From: DASPXK01 sp035637315
GTDB lineage: Bacteria; Chloroflexota; UBA6077; JACCZL01
DNA: 7,125 nucleotides
Assembly (NCBI GenBank): GCA_035637315.1
Contig: DASPXK010000161.1
Span: 1-7,125, forward strand
Direction of reading: 5' to 3'
The notes under the pieces were generated by a model, which saw only the letters and a program-made list of their open reading frames with translations, was not told the DNA's origin and made no database searches. The position numbers and the translations under genes are program-made. Shown here piece after piece: positions 5,862-7,125 of this stretch (its first letter is position 1; the number at the start of each line of letters is the position of its first letter).

Positions 5862-7017
5862 GGAGGTACGGCCCGAGGTCGACGCGTCGGCCCTCAGTCG
5901 CCGAAAGGTACGCCGCGTAGATCGTGGCCGTTACGTCTCGCGCAAGGGCCGCGCCAGACAGCGGCTCGCGACCGAACGCGACGCACTCGACGAAGTCCTG
6001 CAACTCCTGCGGATAGCCCGTCATCCAGTCCTCGTCGGGCTGCGGCGTGCTCCAGCCGGCTGTAGTCTCCAGCTTCTCGACCAGGTACTCGCCGGCAAAC
6101 ACCTGCGGGTCAGGCGCGTACCCGAGCACCGAGTCGTTCGGGTTGATGTTGCACAGCACGACGGCCCTGGCGCCGAAGATTGCCATCTGATTGCGGATGC
6201 CTCCCAGCACGGTGTCCGAGGCGGTGATCTGGGCCACGCTGCCATCGTCGAACGTGACCAGCATGCCGCCCCAGTCCTCGACGTCCGCGCCCTCGACCGT
6301 CCTGAGGAACCGAGACTCGCTCTGGCGATACGCGGCAGTCTCCGTGAGCTGGGCGACCTCGGCCATGACGGCGGCTGGCCGGATCGGCTTTCCACACAGG
6401 CGGCGCCCCTCGTCGGCCTTGAGGTAGAGAGCGCCGCCGAGTGGATGGCAAGCCTTTCCGATCAATGAGCCGCCGCCGCCCGTCTCCCAGCGCTTGTTGA
6501 CGGCGGCGTGCGTGCCGCTGTGGCTCTCCTCTCCCACCATCCGCAAGATCGGTCCACCCGACGCGGTGAGTAGGCGGCGCGCCTTCTGGATCGGCGGGGC
6601 ATACACCCAGTTTTCGGCGTAGCAGAGACGTACGCCGGCCGACGCGCAGGCCCCGATGACCTCGTCCGCGCTCGCCAGTGCCTGGCGCAGCATCTCAGTC
6701 CGTGGCGTCGAGGGCGGACGAAAGTAGCCGGTCAGCGGCTTCTCGACGATCACATGCTTGCCGGCTCGCGCGGCGGCGATGGCGAACGGCGCGTGCAAGC
6801 TCGACGGGACGCACAGGTCGATCAAGTCCACCTCGTCATCGCCAAGGACCTCCTCGAAGCTCCGAGCCACCCGCGCGAAACTCATCTCGGTGGCGAAGTC
6901 GGACGCTCGCTCCGGGCGCGAGGCCGCCACCCAGCGCAGCTCGACCTGGACGCCGTGGACGCGGCGATAGGCCTCGGCGTGAATCCGGGCAACGAACCCC
7001 GCGCCAATCATGCCCAC
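5833..7017 (-). CDS. Gfo/Idh/MocA-family NAD(P)-dependent oxidoreductase
   Basis: At 394 aa this is a normal length for the family, whose members oxidise or reduce sugars, inositols and related polyols with NAD(P). An N-terminal Rossmann fold opens with MIGAGFVARIHAEAY (GxGxxA at 5-10). DLIDLCVPSSLHAPFA and GKHVIVEKPL follow, with the catalytic Lys93 of the EKP motif. The C-terminal substrate domain has GGGGSLIGKACHPLG with His191 at the usual catalytic His position, but the common GxxxDxGxHxxD aspartates are replaced. An extra loop (about 96-112) follows EKP. The start is GTG 7017, giving VGMIGAGF; ATG 7011 would trim the first beta strand. Upstream in-frame codons could extend the protein, and a GGAGGGG at 7051-7057 sits too far from GTG 7017 to serve it well. 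The 3' end runs into the PAP2 gene. The substrate cannot be named from sequence. Confidence 0.93.
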   Translation of the reverse strand: MGMIGAGFVARIHAEAYRRVHGVQVELRWVAASRPERASDFATEMSFARVARSFEEVLGDDEVDLIDLCVPSSLHAPFAIAAARAGKHVIVEKPLTGYFRPPSTPRTEMLRQALASADEVIGACASAGVRLCYAENWVYAPPIQKARRLLTASGGPILRMVGEESHSGTHAAVNKRWETGGGGSLIGKACHPLGGALYLKADEGRRLCGKPIRPAAVMAEVAQLTETAAYRQSESRFLRTVEGADVEDWGGMLVTFDDGSVAQITASDTVLGGIRNQMAIFGARAVVLCNINPNDSVLGYAPDPQVFAGEYLVEKLETTAGWSTPQPDEDWMTGYPQELQDFVECVAFGREPLSGAALARDVTATIYAAYLSATEGRRVDLGPYLHADTSRPIC

Positions 7018-7081
7018 TCGGACTGTCGGAGCGCTGCCGTCGCTCGTCTGCCCCTCCAGCCTGCGTCCTACCGTCGCGCAG

Positions 7082-7109
7082 AGTATGACCTGGCCGGCGC
7101 CGGTGTCAA
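7082..7109 (-). promoter_or_regulatory. Sigma-70-type promoter for the oxidoreductase operon
   Basis: On the - strand an exact -35 TTGACA (7109-7104) is followed after 16 bp by CATACT (7087-7082), a 4-of-6 match to TATAAT. Transcription would start near 7075, giving a leader of roughly 58 nt before GTG 7017. The spacer contains the 10-bp palindrome CCGGCGCCGG (7094-7103), a possible repressor site abutting the -35. Confidence 0.6.
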
Positions 7110-7114
7110 GTCAG

Positions 7115-7125
7115 GAGTCGCGAGT
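7115..7125. repeat. GAGTCGC heptamer repeat running off the right edge
   Basis: GAGTCGC followed by GAGT, cut by the window end, is identical in phase and sequence to the unit at 4597-4603. It sits 5 bp upstream of the oxidoreductase -35 hexamer and probably continues beyond the window. Confidence 0.5.

Noticed and set aside
5701..6468. + strand open frame antisense to the oxidoreductase and PAP2 genes
   Set aside because: No domain signature; it crosses the junction of two recognisable - strand genes and is explained by codon bias.

Overview
The window is GC-rich bacterial DNA, densely packed, with genes on both strands and several overlapping gene ends. No rRNA, tRNA or phage gene is present to fix the taxon. 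The GC-rich coding with GTG/TTG starts, a 7Fe-type ferredoxin, soluble multi-GAF histidine kinases and intergenic heptamer repeats would suit a Chloroflexota or high-GC Gram-positive-like genome. That is an impression, not a placement.

Left half (1-4282): signal transduction. A hybrid histidine kinase (GAF-PAS-HisKA-HATPase-REC) enters from the left edge on the + strand and ends at 1822. It runs tail to tail into a two-gene operon on the - strand: a soluble double-GAF histidine kinase (4134 to 2479), then an OmpR-family response regulator (2498 to 1770). The regulator start lies inside the kinase 3' end (20-nt overlap), so the two are probably translationally coupled partners. The convergent 3' ends overlap by 53 nt and share a perfect 9-bp hairpin.

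Middle (4135-4660): a 148-bp divergent control region separates the kinase operon from a + strand 7Fe ferredoxin gene. It carries four copies of GTTWACC in alternating orientation at roughly helical spacing, a plausible operator for the OmpR-type regulator. Downstream of the ferredoxin is a 78-bp spacer of 7-bp tandem repeats. The same heptamer family reappears at the right edge.

Right half (4661-7125): a - strand cluster that reads, in transcription order, Gfo/Idh/MocA-family oxidoreductase, PAP2-type phosphatase, proline-rich lipoprotein. A good promoter (exact TTGACA, 16-bp spacer, CATACT) precedes the oxidoreductase, and the genes overlap end to end. The PAP2 gene is broken: its N-terminal and C-terminal halves lie in different frames, and one missing base at 5445-5447 would rejoin them exactly at the catalytic PSRH motif. 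It also carries a 14-bp-arm inverted repeat in what looks like an inserted segment.

I see no convincing wholly new multi-gene system. The best leads are the GTTWACC operator-like cluster linking kinase/regulator and ferredoxin, the heptamer repeat family, and the disrupted PAP2 gene with its hairpin insert.
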